The position numbers and the translations under genes are program-made. The notes under the pieces were generated by a model, which saw nothing but the letters and a program-made list of their open reading frames with translations, had not been told where the DNA came from and ran no database searches. This document shows, one piece after another, positions 33,398-41,772 of a stretch of 46,225 nt of DNA (within the stretch, counting starts at the first letter, position 1; each line of letters starts with the position of its first letter). This DNA comes from Streptomyces sp. STR69 (GTDB lineage: Bacteria > Actinomycetota > Actinomycetes > Streptomycetales > Streptomycetaceae), in contig NZ_JALJRY010000009.1 in the NCBI RefSeq assembly GCF_024519455.1, forward strand, positions 288,807-335,031. Direction: 5' to 3'.

Positions 33398-34909
33398 GTG
33401 AGCATCACGGCCTCCGCGCCGGCCGGCGCGACCGGCGGAACGGGCACCGGAGCCCCGTCCGGGGCGGGCATGGGCTTCGGCTTCTGCCGGGTCACCATCG
33501 TGGCGCCCGACAGCCGGATCGACGTGGCCCTGCCCGACGACGTACCCGTCGCCGACCTGTACCCCGAGATCCTGCGGCTGTCCCAACAGAGCCTCACCGA
33601 GGGCGCGCCCGTCGGCTACCACCTCGTACGCCGCGACGGCGCCGTCCTCGACGGCGCCCGCTCCTTCGCCGCACAGCGCATCCTCGACGGCGAACTGCTC
33701 ACCCTGCGCCCCTTCGCCGACTCGCTGCCGCCCGCCGTCTACGACGACGTCTCCGAGGCGGTCGCCGCCGCCGTCACCCGTGACCGTGCCCTGTGGAACG
33801 GCGAGTTGACGCGCGCCGCCGGTCTTGTCGCGGGTGGCATCCTGCCCGCACTGCTCGCGTTCGTGGCCTGGAGCTCGCAGATCCACCACGACATGAACGG
33901 CCTCCAGGGCATCGTCGCCGGCCTGGCCGGCATCCTCCTCGTCACCATCGCCTGCGTACGCGCGCGTGTGTACGACGACCGGGGCTCGGCGGTCGCCCTG
34001 GGCCTGGGCGCGCTCCCGAACATCGCCGTGGCGGGCTCCGGACTGCTCCCCTTCTCCGAAGGAGAAGGCATTGGGCGGCTCCAGTTCCTGCTGGCCTGCG
34101 CCGCCGTCCTCGTCGCCGCCGTCGTCCTCACCCTGGTGTCACCCGGCGGAGACGGCCCCTTCGTGGCCTTCGTCTTCGCCTCCGCCATCGGCCTGTTGAC
34201 GACGTTCGTCGCGATGCTCGCCCACCTGAAGCCCATCGAGACGGCCGCCGTCTGCGCCCCGCTCTCCGTGTGCGCGCTCGCCTTCCTGCCGGGCCTGTCC
34301 ATGCGCTTCGCCCGCCTGCCCATCGGCTTCGAACCGCCCAACCCCAACCGCGGCTACGGCGACGGCGAACCCGTGGCCCAGGAGCCCGTCGACGCCGAAC
34401 GCATCGCCGCCCGCGCCCGGCGCGGCCACGAACTCCTCGTCGGCCTGGTCGGCGGCTGCGCCCTCGTCTCCGTGGGCGCCTCGATCGTCCTCGGCTTCTC
34501 CAGCAACGTGTGGGCCCAGCTCCTCGCCCTCGCCACCGGCGTCGCGATGCTGATGCGCGCCCACCTGTTCCGCTACACCGCCCAGGTCGGCGCCACCCTC
34601 GCCGCGGGCCTGGCCGCCCTCGTCTTCCTGGGCCTCGGCCTCGCCCTGAACCCTCCGCACGCGTACGTGCGGGACGCGTTCCTCGGTGACCCGAACTCCC
34701 TCGACATCCGCAGCGTCTGGCTCGCGGCGGCCGTAGCCGCATCGACCGCGCTGGTCACGGCCGTCGGCCTCATCACCCCGAAGCGCGGAGTCACCCCCTT
34801 CTGGGGCCGCTTCCTGGAGATCGCCGAGAGCTTCGTCCTGCTCACCCTGATCCCGCTCTCCCTGGCCGTCTTCGACGTGTACGCGCAGGCACGGGCGATG
34901 ACCAGCTAG
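33398..34909 (+). CDS. eccD: type VII secretion integral membrane protein EccD
   Basis: The 503-aa protein starts at GTG with an AAGGGGG site eight bases upstream; the frame is open to 33164 but lacks a ribosome site. A Gly/Thr/Ala-rich N-terminus (residues 1-25) precedes a ubiquitin-like domain of about 80 residues (FCRVTIVAPDSRIDVALPDD through DGARSFAAQRILDGELLTLRPF). About eleven membrane helices follow, from LVAGGILPALLAFVAW to FVLLTLIPLSLAVFDVYA. EccD forms the main channel scaffold of the ESX machine, with the ubiquitin-like domain facing EccC in the cytosol. A strong terminator follows. Confidence 0.95.
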   Translation: MSITASAPAGATGGTGTGAPSGAGMGFGFCRVTIVAPDSRIDVALPDDVPVADLYPEILRLSQQSLTEGAPVGYHLVRRDGAVLDGARSFAAQRILDGELLTLRPFADSLPPAVYDDVSEAVAAAVTRDRALWNGELTRAAGLVAGGILPALLAFVAWSSQIHHDMNGLQGIVAGLAGILLVTIACVRARVYDDRGSAVALGLGALPNIAVAGSGLLPFSEGEGIGRLQFLLACAAVLVAAVVLTLVSPGGDGPFVAFVFASAIGLLTTFVAMLAHLKPIETAAVCAPLSVCALAFLPGLSMRFARLPIGFEPPNPNRGYGDGEPVAQEPVDAERIAARARRGHELLVGLVGGCALVSVGASIVLGFSSNVWAQLLALATGVAMLMRAHLFRYTAQVGATLAAGLAALVFLGLGLALNPPHAYVRDAFLGDPNSLDIRSVWLAAAVAASTALVTAVGLITPKRGVTPFWGRFLEIAESFVLLTLIPLSLAVFDVYAQARAMTS

Positions 34910-34925
34910 AGGCCGTAGGCGCAGA

Positions 34926-34961
34926 GAAGAGGGGCGGCACACGCGTGTGCCGCCCCTCTTC
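34926..34961. terminator. bidirectional hairpin after eccD
   Basis: A perfect 16-bp inverted repeat (34926-34941 with 34946-34961) has a 4-base CGCG loop. It lies between the converging ends of eccD (34909) and the DUF397 gene (34974), so it may end transcription from both sides. Confidence 0.85.
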
Positions 34962-34973
34962 CCATTGCGTGAC

Positions 34974-35255
34974 CTAGGACTGCTCCTCCGGAGCCGGCTC
35001 CAGATCGAACTCGCCGTCCCGGGCGCCCAGCACGAAGGCCGTCCACTCCGCCTCCGTGTAGCGCAGCACGGTGTCCGGGTCGAGCGACGAGCGCATGGCC
35101 ACCGCCCCGTCGGGCAGGTCGGCGATCTCGACGCGCTCCTCGTGCTCCTCCGTGCCCGGCGCGCTGCGCCACTCCACACCCGAGATGTCGAGGGCGTACA
35201 GCTCGTCCCGCTCGCGCTCCTTGCGTGCCTTGATCTCCTGCTCCGTCTCCGCCAT
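34974..35255 (-). CDS. DUF397-domain protein
   Basis: The 93-aa protein starts at ATG 35255 with AAGGGG about eight bases before. It is highly acidic and soluble. It has the DUF397 pattern: VEWRSAP, then VEIADLPDGAVAMRSSLDPD and VLRYTEAEWTAFVLGARDGEFD. DUF397 proteins are very common in Streptomyces and are usually encoded beside an XRE-type helix-turn-helix regulator and often an anti-sigma-like kinase. No such regulator is nearby. The N-terminal charged helix (TEQEIKARKERERDELYAL) is an addition to the usual short domain. Function is unknown. Confidence 0.82.
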   Translation of the reverse strand: MAETEQEIKARKERERDELYALDISGVEWRSAPGTEEHEERVEIADLPDGAVAMRSSLDPDTVLRYTEAEWTAFVLGARDGEFDLEPAPEEQS

Positions 35256-35286
35256 GGCGAAGCGACCCCTTCCCGACGAACCGACG

Positions 35287-35317
35287 TGATCTACGGTCCA
35301 CGCGTAGATGCAGATCA
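35287..35317. promoter_or_regulatory. nested inverted repeats upstream of the DUF397 gene
   Basis: An outer arm pair TGATCT (35287-35292) and AGATCA (35312-35317) encloses an inner pair ATCTAC (35289-35294) and GTAGAT (35304-35309) with a 9-base spacer. It lies 32 bases upstream of the minus-strand ATG, so it could be an operator or part of the leader of the DUF397 gene. Confidence 0.35.
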
Positions 35318-35386
35318 CCCTAGTGGCCGTATCCGCCCCGGTCAGGGCCCTTCACGGAGCTGGACCGAGGTGTCCCCCCAGGCTGG

Positions 35387-35392
35387 TACGCT
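35387..35392 (+). promoter_or_regulatory. candidate -10 for rpsO
   Basis: TACGCT preceded by TGG gives an extended -10-like element (TGGTACGCT), about 150 bases before the GTG of rpsO. There is no clear -35. The following leader (35400-35538) contains a short hairpin-like TGGAGCTCACCGCTCC. The ribosome site CGAGGAG is at 35527-35533. Confidence 0.35.
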
Positions 35393-35538
35393 GTGTAGCG
35401 GCCGTTTGTGTACGCACCCCTGGAGCTCACCGCTCCGGAGGCCGCGCCCAGCGGATCCCGCCTCCCGAGTTACGGAAGCTCCCCTGAGAAGTGGACCAGG
35501 GGCACTCGGTGGCACATCTCAGACTACGAGGAGTACGC

Positions 35539-35826
35539 GTGTCGCTCGACGCCGCTACGAAGAAGCAGCTCATCACCGAGTTCGGCCAGAAGGAGGGCGA
35601 CACCGGCTCCCCCGAGGTCCAGGTCGCCATGCTCTCGCGCCGTATCTCGGACCTGACCGAGCACCTCAAGACCCACAAGCACGACCACCACTCCCGTCGT
35701 GGTCTGCTGATCCTGGTCGGTCAGCGCCGCCGGCTGCTGCAGTACCTGGCCAAGAAGGACATCCAGCGCTTCCGTGCGCTGGTCGACCGCCTGGGCATCC
35801 GCCGCGGTGCGGCGGGCGCCAAGTAA
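35539..35826 (+). CDS. rpsO: 30S ribosomal protein S15
   Basis: The 95-aa protein starts at GTG with CGAGGAG seven bases upstream; an earlier in-frame start is less likely. It is a classical S15: SLDAATKKQLITEFGQ, DTGSPEVQVAMLSRRI, LTEHLKTHKHDHHSRRGL and YLAKKDIQRFRALVDRLGIRR. It binds 16S rRNA early in 30S assembly. The order rpsO-pnp is widely conserved in bacteria. In E. coli and Streptomyces the two are linked by read-through and by RNase III cutting of an intergenic hairpin. Confidence 0.98.
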   Translation: MSLDAATKKQLITEFGQKEGDTGSPEVQVAMLSRRISDLTEHLKTHKHDHHSRRGLLILVGQRRRLLQYLAKKDIQRFRALVDRLGIRRGAAGAK

Positions 35827-35835
35827 GACGCCGTG

Positions 35836-35876
35836 AAGGGGAGCGGTTCCCGAAACGATCGGGAGTCGCTCCCTTT
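35836..35876 (+). terminator. rpsO-pnp intergenic hairpin
   Basis: A two-part stem: an outer arm of ten pairs (one GU, AAGGGGAGCG with CGCTCCCTTT) and an inner arm TCCCGA/TCGGGA closing an AACGA loop. It lies 10 bases after the rpsO stop. It may serve as terminator or attenuator of rpsO and as an RNase III processing site, as reported for the streptomycete rpsO-pnp operon. Confidence 0.7.
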
Positions 35877-36011
35877 GCCGTATGTGCGGATTGCCCGTAC
35901 GTGCGGAAACGTGCGGAGTGTCACTGCCGCTTTGTAGTGTGGTAGCACAACGCAATACGCACGACACAGCACGACAACGCAGGACAGTACGACAACGTAC
36001 GAAACGAACGA

Positions 36012-36114
36012 GGAGAAGCGCGCCTCGCAGCCGCCGGTCCTCGGTAGTGGCCCCCGGGCAGGAAACCCCGGGTGCTTCGATCGAAGACCGGCCCGCACCA
36101 GACAGCGCTTCTCC
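36012..36114 (+). promoter_or_regulatory. nested hairpin leader before pnp
   Basis: Three stems nest in order. The outer stem is GGAGAAGCGC (36012-36021) with GCGCTTCTCC (36105-36114). The middle stem is GCCGGTCCTCG (36033-36043) with CGAAGACCGGC (36082-36092), one mismatch. The inner stem is CCCGGG (36053-36058) with CCCGGG (36067-36072). It lies 66 bases before the pnp start. The upstream part (35940-36010) is unstructured and ACGACA-rich. A -10-like TAGTGT lies at 35935. By analogy with E. coli pnp it may be an RNase III substrate for PNPase autoregulation; that is inference. Confidence 0.6.
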
Positions 36115-36179
36115 GCCACCGTCCCCCCGCCACACGGGCGGGGAGGGACGAAAGACGACAAGTAACGGAGAAAACGCTA

Positions 36180-38402
36180 GTGGAGAACGAGACCCACTAC
36201 GCCGAGGCCGTCATTGACAACGGCTCCTTCGGCACCCGCACCATCCGCTTCGAGACGGGCCGCCTGGCCAAGCAGGCCGCCGGCTCCGCCGTGGCGTACC
36301 TGGACGACGACACCATGGTGCTGTCGGCCACCACCGCCTCCAAGAACCCCAAGGACCAGCTCGACTTCTTCCCCCTCACGGTGGACGTCGAGGAGCGGAT
36401 GTACGCCGCCGGCAAGATCCCCGGCAGCTTCTTCCGCCGTGAGGGCCGTCCCTCCGAGGACGCCATCCTCACCTGCCGCCTGATCGACCGCCCGCTGCGC
36501 CCGTCCTTCAAGAAGGGCCTGCGCAACGAGATCCAGGTCGTCGCCACGATCATGGCGCTCAACCCCGACCACCTGTACGACGTCGTGGCGATCAACGCCG
36601 CCTCCGCGTCCACGCAGCTGGCCGGTCTGCCCTTCTCCGGCCCGGTCGGCGGCGTCCGCGTCGCGCTGATCAACGGCCAGTGGGTCGCGTTCCCGACGCA
36701 CACCGAGCTCGAGGACGCCGTCTTCGACATGGTCGTCGCCGGTCGCGTCCTGGAGGACGGCGACGTCGCGATCATGATGGTCGAGGCCGAGGCCACCGAG
36801 AAGACCATCCAGCTCGTGCAGGGCGGCGCCGAGGCGCCCACCGAGGAGGTCGTCGCCTCCGGTCTGGACGCCGCGAAGCCCTTCATCAAGGTGCTCTGCC
36901 GTGCGCAGGCCGACCTCGCCGCGAAGGCCGCCAAGCCCACCGGCGAGTTCCCGATCTTCCTCGACTACCAGGACGACGTCCTGGAGGCCCTCACCGCCGC
37001 CGTCCGCCCGGAGCTCGCCTCCGCGCTGACCATCGCCGGCAAGCAGGACCGCGAGGCCGAGCTCGACCGCGTCAAGGGTCTCGCCGCCGAGAAGCTCCTC
37101 CCGGAGTTCGAGGGCCGCGAGAAGGAGATCTCCGCCGCGTACCGCTCGCTGACCAAGTCCCTGGTCCGTGAGCGCGTCATCAAGGAGAAGAAGCGCATCG
37201 ACGGCCGCGGTGTCACCGACATCCGCACCCTGGCCGCCGAGGTCGAGGCCATCCCGCGCGTGCACGGCTCGGCGCTGTTCGAGCGTGGCGAGACCCAGAT
37301 CCTGGGCGTCACCACCCTCAACATGCTCCGCATGGAGCAGCAGCTGGACACCCTCTCCCCGGTGACCCGCAAGCGCTACATGCACAACTACAACTTCCCG
37401 CCGTACTCCGTCGGCGAGACCGGCCGCGTCGGCTCCCCGAAGCGCCGCGAGATCGGCCACGGAGCGCTCGCCGAGCGCGCCCTGGTCCCGGTCCTCCCGA
37501 CGCGCGAGGAGTTCCCCTACGCGATCCGTCAGGTGTCCGAGGCCCTCGGCTCGAACGGCTCGACGTCCATGGGTTCGGTCTGCGCCTCCACCATGTCGCT
37601 GCTGAACGCCGGTGTGCCCCTCAAGGCCCCCGTCGCCGGTATCGCCATGGGCCTGATCTCCCAGGAGATCAACGGCGAGACGCACTACGTCGCCCTCACC
37701 GACATCCTCGGTGCGGAGGACGCCTTCGGCGACATGGACTTCAAGGTCGCCGGCACCAAGGAGTTCGTCACCGCCCTCCAGCTCGACACCAAGCTGGACG
37801 GCATCCCCGCCTCCGTCCTGGCCGCCGCCCTCAAGCAGGCCCGTGACGCCCGCCTCCACATCCTCGACGTGATGATGGAAGCGATCGACACGCCGGACGA
37901 GATGTCCCCGAACGCCCCGCGGATCATCACCGTCAAGATCCCCGTGGACAAGATCGGCGAGGTCATCGGCCCGAAGGGCAAGATGATCAACCAGATCCAG
38001 GAGGACACCGGCGCCGAGATCACGATCGAGGACGACGGCACCATCTACATCGGTGCCCAGGTCGGCTCGCAGGCCGAGGCCGCCCGCGCCACGATCAACG
38101 GCATCGCCAACCCGACCATGCCGGAGGTCGGCGAGCGCTACCTGGGTACGGTCGTCAAGACCACCACCTTCGGTGCGTTCGTGTCGCTGCTCCCGGGCAA
38201 GGACGGTCTGCTGCACATCTCGCAGATCCGCAAGCTCGCCGGCGGCAAGCGCGTGGAGAACGTCGAGGACGTCGTCGGCGTGGGCCAGAAGGTCCAGGTC
38301 GAGATCGCCGAGATCGACTCCCGCGGCAAGCTCTCCCTGATCCCCGTAATCGAGGGTGAAGAGAACGCCGAGGACGACAAGAAGGACGACGGCGACAAGT
38401 GA
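36180..38402 (+). CDS. pnp: polyribonucleotide nucleotidyltransferase (PNPase)
   Basis: The 740-aa protein starts at GTG with GGAG about ten bases before; an upstream in-frame ATG at 36072 lies inside the leader hairpin and is unlikely. It has two RNase PH domains, the second with NGSTSMGSVCASTMSLLNAGV, joined by an all-helical linker. A KH domain lies at about 590-645 (VIGPKGKMINQIQEDTGAEI) and an S1 domain at about 650-715 (YLGTVVKTTTFGAFVSLLPG). It degrades RNA 3' to 5' with phosphate, and in Streptomyces also adds 3' tails. The stop overlaps the next GTG as GTGA, so the M16 peptidase is co-translated. Confidence 0.98.
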   Translation: MENETHYAEAVIDNGSFGTRTIRFETGRLAKQAAGSAVAYLDDDTMVLSATTASKNPKDQLDFFPLTVDVEERMYAAGKIPGSFFRREGRPSEDAILTCRLIDRPLRPSFKKGLRNEIQVVATIMALNPDHLYDVVAINAASASTQLAGLPFSGPVGGVRVALINGQWVAFPTHTELEDAVFDMVVAGRVLEDGDVAIMMVEAEATEKTIQLVQGGAEAPTEEVVASGLDAAKPFIKVLCRAQADLAAKAAKPTGEFPIFLDYQDDVLEALTAAVRPELASALTIAGKQDREAELDRVKGLAAEKLLPEFEGREKEISAAYRSLTKSLVRERVIKEKKRIDGRGVTDIRTLAAEVEAIPRVHGSALFERGETQILGVTTLNMLRMEQQLDTLSPVTRKRYMHNYNFPPYSVGETGRVGSPKRREIGHGALAERALVPVLPTREEFPYAIRQVSEALGSNGSTSMGSVCASTMSLLNAGVPLKAPVAGIAMGLISQEINGETHYVALTDILGAEDAFGDMDFKVAGTKEFVTALQLDTKLDGIPASVLAAALKQARDARLHILDVMMEAIDTPDEMSPNAPRIITVKIPVDKIGEVIGPKGKMINQIQEDTGAEITIEDDGTIYIGAQVGSQAEAARATINGIANPTMPEVGERYLGTVVKTTTFGAFVSLLPGKDGLLHISQIRKLAGGKRVENVEDVVGVGQKVQVEIAEIDSRGKLSLIPVIEGEENAEDDKKDDGDK

Positions 38403-39778
38403 CGTCGACCAGCACCACGACGACGGCCCGCACCTCCTCGGAGGCGCGGGCCGTCGCCCGTACGCAAACCCTCATCCAGGGCACCAACGGCATCGGCACG
38501 GTCCGTAAGACCACCCTCCCGGGCGGCCTGCGCATCGTCACCGAGACGCTGCCCTCGGTCCGCTCCGCGACCTTCGGCATCTGGGCACACGTGGGCTCCC
38601 GCGACGAGACGCCGTCCCTGAACGGTGCCACGCACTACCTGGAGCACCTCCTCTTCAAGGGCACGCACAAGCGCAGCGCGCTGGACATCTCCTCCGCGAT
38701 CGACGCGGTCGGCGGCGAGATGAACGCGTTCACCGCGAAGGAGTACACGTGCTACTACGCGCGCGTGCTCGACACCGACCTGCCGCTCGCCATCGACGTC
38801 GTCTGCGACATGCTGACCGGCTCCCTGATCCGCGAGGAGGACGTCAACGTAGAGCGCGGCGCCATCCTCGAAGAGATCGCCATGACGGAGGACGACCCCG
38901 GCGACTGTGTGCACGACCTGTTCGCGCGCACGATGTTCGGCGACAACCCCCTCGGCCGCCCGGTCCTGGGCACGGTCGACACCGTCAACGCCCTCACCGC
39001 GGACCGCATCCGCCGCTTCTACAAGAAGCACTACGACCCGACCCACCTCGTGGTCGCGGCGGCGGGCAACATCGACCACGACAAGGTCGTACGACAGGTT
39101 CGTGCCGCCTTCGAGAAGGCGGGCGCCTTCAAGAACGCCCAGGCCGCGCCCATCGCCCCGCGCGACGGCCGCCGCGCCCTGCGCACCACGGGCCGCGTCG
39201 AGCTGATCGGCCGCAAGACCGAGCAGGCGCACGTCGTCCTCGGCATGCCCGGCCTGGCCCGCACCGACGAGCGCCGCTGGGCCCTCGGGGTCCTCAACAC
39301 GGCCCTCGGCGGCGGCATGTCGTCCCGCCTCTTCCAGGAGGTCCGGGAGAAGCGCGGCCTGGCCTACAGCGTGTACTCGTACACGTCCGGCTTCGCCGAC
39401 TGCGGCCTCTTCGGGGTCTACGCCGGCTGCCGGCCCTCGCAGGTCCACGACGTGCTGAAGATCTGCCGCGACGAACTCGACCAGGTCGCCGAACACGGCC
39501 TCTCCGACGACGAGATCGGCCGCGCCGTGGGCCAGCTCCAGGGCTCCACCGTCCTGGGCCTGGAGGACACGGGCGCGCTGATGAACCGCATCGGCAAGAG
39601 CGAGCTCTGCTGGGGCGAGCAGATGTCCGTCGACGACCTGCTCGTCCGGATCGCTTCGGTCACCCCGGACGAGGTCCGCGAGGTCGCCCGCGAGATCCTG
39701 GGACAGCGGCCCTCGCTGGCGGTCATCGGCCCGCTCAAGGACAAGCAGGCGGCCCGACTGAACGACGCCGTCGCCTAA
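38399..39778 (+). CDS. M16-family zinc peptidase
   Basis: The 459-aa protein starts at GTG overlapping the pnp stop by 4 bases. The zinc site is HxxEH: H79, E82, H83 in ATHYLEHLLFKGT. The second M16 half has ALGGGMSSRLFQEVREKRGLAYSVYSY, with the conserved substrate-binding Arg/Tyr. The first ~40 residues are Thr/Ser-rich. It resembles the mitochondrial processing peptidase beta subunit and YmxG-type bacterial enzymes; the gene order pnp-M16-dapB is common in Gram-positive bacteria. The natural substrate is not known. It is likely cytoplasmic since there is no signal peptide. Confidence 0.95.
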   Translation: MTSTSTTTTARTSSEARAVARTQTLIQGTNGIGTVRKTTLPGGLRIVTETLPSVRSATFGIWAHVGSRDETPSLNGATHYLEHLLFKGTHKRSALDISSAIDAVGGEMNAFTAKEYTCYYARVLDTDLPLAIDVVCDMLTGSLIREEDVNVERGAILEEIAMTEDDPGDCVHDLFARTMFGDNPLGRPVLGTVDTVNALTADRIRRFYKKHYDPTHLVVAAAGNIDHDKVVRQVRAAFEKAGAFKNAQAAPIAPRDGRRALRTTGRVELIGRKTEQAHVVLGMPGLARTDERRWALGVLNTALGGGMSSRLFQEVREKRGLAYSVYSYTSGFADCGLFGVYAGCRPSQVHDVLKICRDELDQVAEHGLSDDEIGRAVGQLQGSTVLGLEDTGALMNRIGKSELCWGEQMSVDDLLVRIASVTPDEVREVAREILGQRPSLAVIGPLKDKQAARLNDAVA

Positions 39779-39803
39779 CACCCGTCGTAAGGAAGCAAGA
39801 ACG

Positions 39804-40556
39804 ATGAGCAAGCTGCGCGTGGCGGTCCTCGGTGCCAAGGGCCGGATCGGCGCCGAGGCGGTACGAGCCGTCGAGGCCGCCGAGGACATGGAACTGGTGG
39901 CAGCCCTGGGCCGGGGCGACACATTGGAGGCGCTCACGGCCGCGGGCGCCCAGGTGGCGGTCGAACTGACCACCCCCGCCTCGGTGATGGACAACCTCGA
40001 CTTCTGCGTCCGGAACGGCATCCACGCGGTCGTCGGCACCACCGGCTGGACCGAGGAACGCCTCGCGCAACTGAACGGCTGGCTGGACGCCTCCCCGGGG
40101 ACGGGCGTCCTCATCGCGCCCAACTTCTCCATCGGAGCCGTACTGACCATGAAGTTCGCGCAGATCGCCGCGCCGTACTTCGAGTCGGTCGAGGTCATCG
40201 AACTGCACCACCCGAAGAAGGTCGACGCCCCGAGCGGTACGGCCACGCGCACGGCCCAGCTCATCGCCGAGGCGCGCGCGAAGGCGGGCACGGCTCCGGC
40301 GCCGGACGCCACGGAGACGGCCCTGGACGGCGCGCGGGGTGCGGACGTCGACGGGATCCCCGTCCACTCCGTCCGGCTGCGCGGTCTGCTGGCCCATCAG
40401 GAGGTCCTCCTCGGCGGCGAGGGCGAGACCCTGACCGTCCGGCACGACTCCCTGCACCACAGCAGCTTCATGCCGGGCATCCTGCTCGGCGCCCGCCGCG
40501 TGGTGACCACCCCGGGCCTCACCTTCGGCCTGGAACACTTCCTGGACCTGGGCTGA
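39804..40556 (+). CDS. dapB: 4-hydroxy-tetrahydrodipicolinate reductase
   Basis: The 250-aa protein starts at ATG with AAGGAAG upstream, 25 bases after the M16 gene. It catalyses the NAD(P)H-dependent step to tetrahydrodipicolinate in the lysine and diaminopimelate pathway. It has the Rossmann motif VLGAKGRIGAEAV, GTTGWTEE, the active-site ELHHPKKVDAPSGTA, and the end FGLEHFLDLG. Length is normal. dapA, which makes its substrate, is 2.6 kb downstream in the same direction. Confidence 0.97.
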   Translation: MSKLRVAVLGAKGRIGAEAVRAVEAAEDMELVAALGRGDTLEALTAAGAQVAVELTTPASVMDNLDFCVRNGIHAVVGTTGWTEERLAQLNGWLDASPGTGVLIAPNFSIGAVLTMKFAQIAAPYFESVEVIELHHPKKVDAPSGTATRTAQLIAEARAKAGTAPAPDATETALDGARGADVDGIPVHSVRLRGLLAHQEVLLGGEGETLTVRHDSLHHSSFMPGILLGARRVVTTPGLTFGLEHFLDLG

Positions 40557-40566
40557 GACTCACGAC

Positions 40567-41019
40567 ATGCGCGCCAAACTCACCTACGCCGTCACGGCCG
40601 CCGTCCTGGTCTTCTACTTCGTCCTGGTCGGCAGCCGCGGCGTCATGCTCATACAGTCGGGCACGGTCATCACCGTCACCTTCGGGATCGCGGTCCTGAT
40701 CCTGCCGGTGATCGGCGTGTGGTTCCTCTGGAAGAACACCCAGTTCGTCCGCAACGCCAACCGCCTCGCCGCCCTCCTCGACGCCGAAGGGGGCCTCCCC
40801 GTCGACGAGTTGAGGCGCACCCCCGGCGGCCGTATCGACCGCGACTCCGCCGACGAGGTCTTCGCCAGGCGCAAGGCCGAGACGGAGGCGGCCCCCGACG
40901 ACTGGCGCAGTTGGTTCCGCCTCGCCGTCGCCTACCACGACGCCCGCGACACTCCCCGCGCCCGCAAAGCCATGCAACGAGCGATCGCCCTGCACGCCGG
41001 CCGCCCCGTCCAGGCCTGA
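40567..41019 (+). CDS. small membrane protein with TPR-like C-terminus
   Basis: The 150-aa protein starts at ATG 10 bases after dapB and is probably co-transcribed. Two membrane segments occur near residues 6-22 (YAVTAAVLVFYFVLVGS) and 33-53 (VITVTFGIAVLILPVIGVWFL). The cytosolic part ends in a TPR-like helix pair: DDWRSWFRLAVAYHDARDTPRARKAMQRAIAL. The family is conserved in Streptomyces but has no known role. A terminator hairpin follows. Confidence 0.88.
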   Translation: MRAKLTYAVTAAVLVFYFVLVGSRGVMLIQSGTVITVTFGIAVLILPVIGVWFLWKNTQFVRNANRLAALLDAEGGLPVDELRRTPGGRIDRDSADEVFARRKAETEAAPDDWRSWFRLAVAYHDARDTPRARKAMQRAIALHAGRPVQA

Positions 41020-41046
41020 CGCGTAGGACGAAACGCAGCCGTACGC

Positions 41047-41087
41047 CGAAGGGGCCGACCCGCACTCGCTGCGGACCGGCCCCTTCG
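41047..41087. terminator. hairpin between converging genes
   Basis: The outer stem CGAAGGGGCCG (41047-41057) pairs with CGGCCCCTTCG (41077-41087), and an inner stem CCGCA pairs with TGCGG. It lies 28 bases after the plus-strand stop and 17 bases from the end of the minus-strand gene, so it can act on both. Confidence 0.82.
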
Positions 41088-41103
41088 CGTCGCTCTTGGC
41101 CGG

Positions 41104-41682
41104 TCAGCTCCGCCGGTACTCGTCGGACCACACCTCGACCGAGTCGGCGGCCCGGTCGAAGGCGGAGGCACGCGCCAGGAAGTCGATGTCATGCGTGGTC
41201 AGCAGCGCGGGCACGTCCTCCGGAGCACGGTCCTTCCGTACGAGGACCAGCGCCTGTCCCTGCACCGTGCGCGGCAGCCCGAGCCAGCGCACCGGCTGCT
41301 GCACGGTCCGCACAGCTACGATCCGGTCCCACGGGACCGTACGGGTGAAGAGGAACCGCACCCGGCGCAGCCCGCGCGCGCTCACCCACACACCCATGCG
41401 CAGCAACCGCAGGGCGCAGAGGATGACGACCACCGCGATACCGAGGATCACCCAGGCCTCGGACCGCGAGCCGGTCAACGCGATGATGACGGCGGCGAAG
41501 AGCACGTACGACGCGAGCAGCAGCACGAGCGCCGCCGCCGCAACGCGCCACGGTCCGGGCCGGTAGGGGCGCCGCCAGCGGTCGCGGTCGTCGAACGGCA
41601 GCGCGAGCTCGTCCGCGGCCTCGAATGCGCGGTCGGCCGTAAGGAAGGGCAGGGGCACGGCTGGTGTCCTCACTGAATCCAT
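41104..41682 (-). CDS. two-helix membrane protein with PH-like domain
   Basis: The 192-aa protein uses ATG 41682, with a GTG at 41673 as an alternative; the ribosome site is weak. A Pro-rich cytosolic start precedes two membrane segments, WRVAAAALVLLLASYVLFAAVIIAL (about residues 45-69) and AWVILGIAVVVILCALRLL (about residues 76-94). The following domain, WVSARGLRRVRFLFTRTVPWDRI through GLPRTVQGQALVLVRKD, matches bacterial PH-domain (DUF2581-like) membrane proteins. The role is unknown. It is the second gene of a minus-strand pair. Confidence 0.85.
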   Translation of the reverse strand: MDSVRTPAVPLPFLTADRAFEAADELALPFDDRDRWRRPYRPGPWRVAAAALVLLLASYVLFAAVIIALTGSRSEAWVILGIAVVVILCALRLLRMGVWVSARGLRRVRFLFTRTVPWDRIVAVRTVQQPVRWLGLPRTVQGQALVLVRKDRAPEDVPALLTTHDIDFLARASAFDRAADSVEVWSDEYRRS

Positions 41683-41772
41683 GCGTGGGCTGTGCCCGGT
41701 GAGGCTATCCGGCGGTGTTCCCGCTCACCACCATTGGGGGTCCGGATGAGTCAATGTCAGCTGCGTTGCAGG

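Noticed and set aside
36177..38216. 679-codon open frame on the minus strand
   Set aside because: It is antisense to pnp, which is certain by domain content. The long open frame comes from high GC and codon bias.
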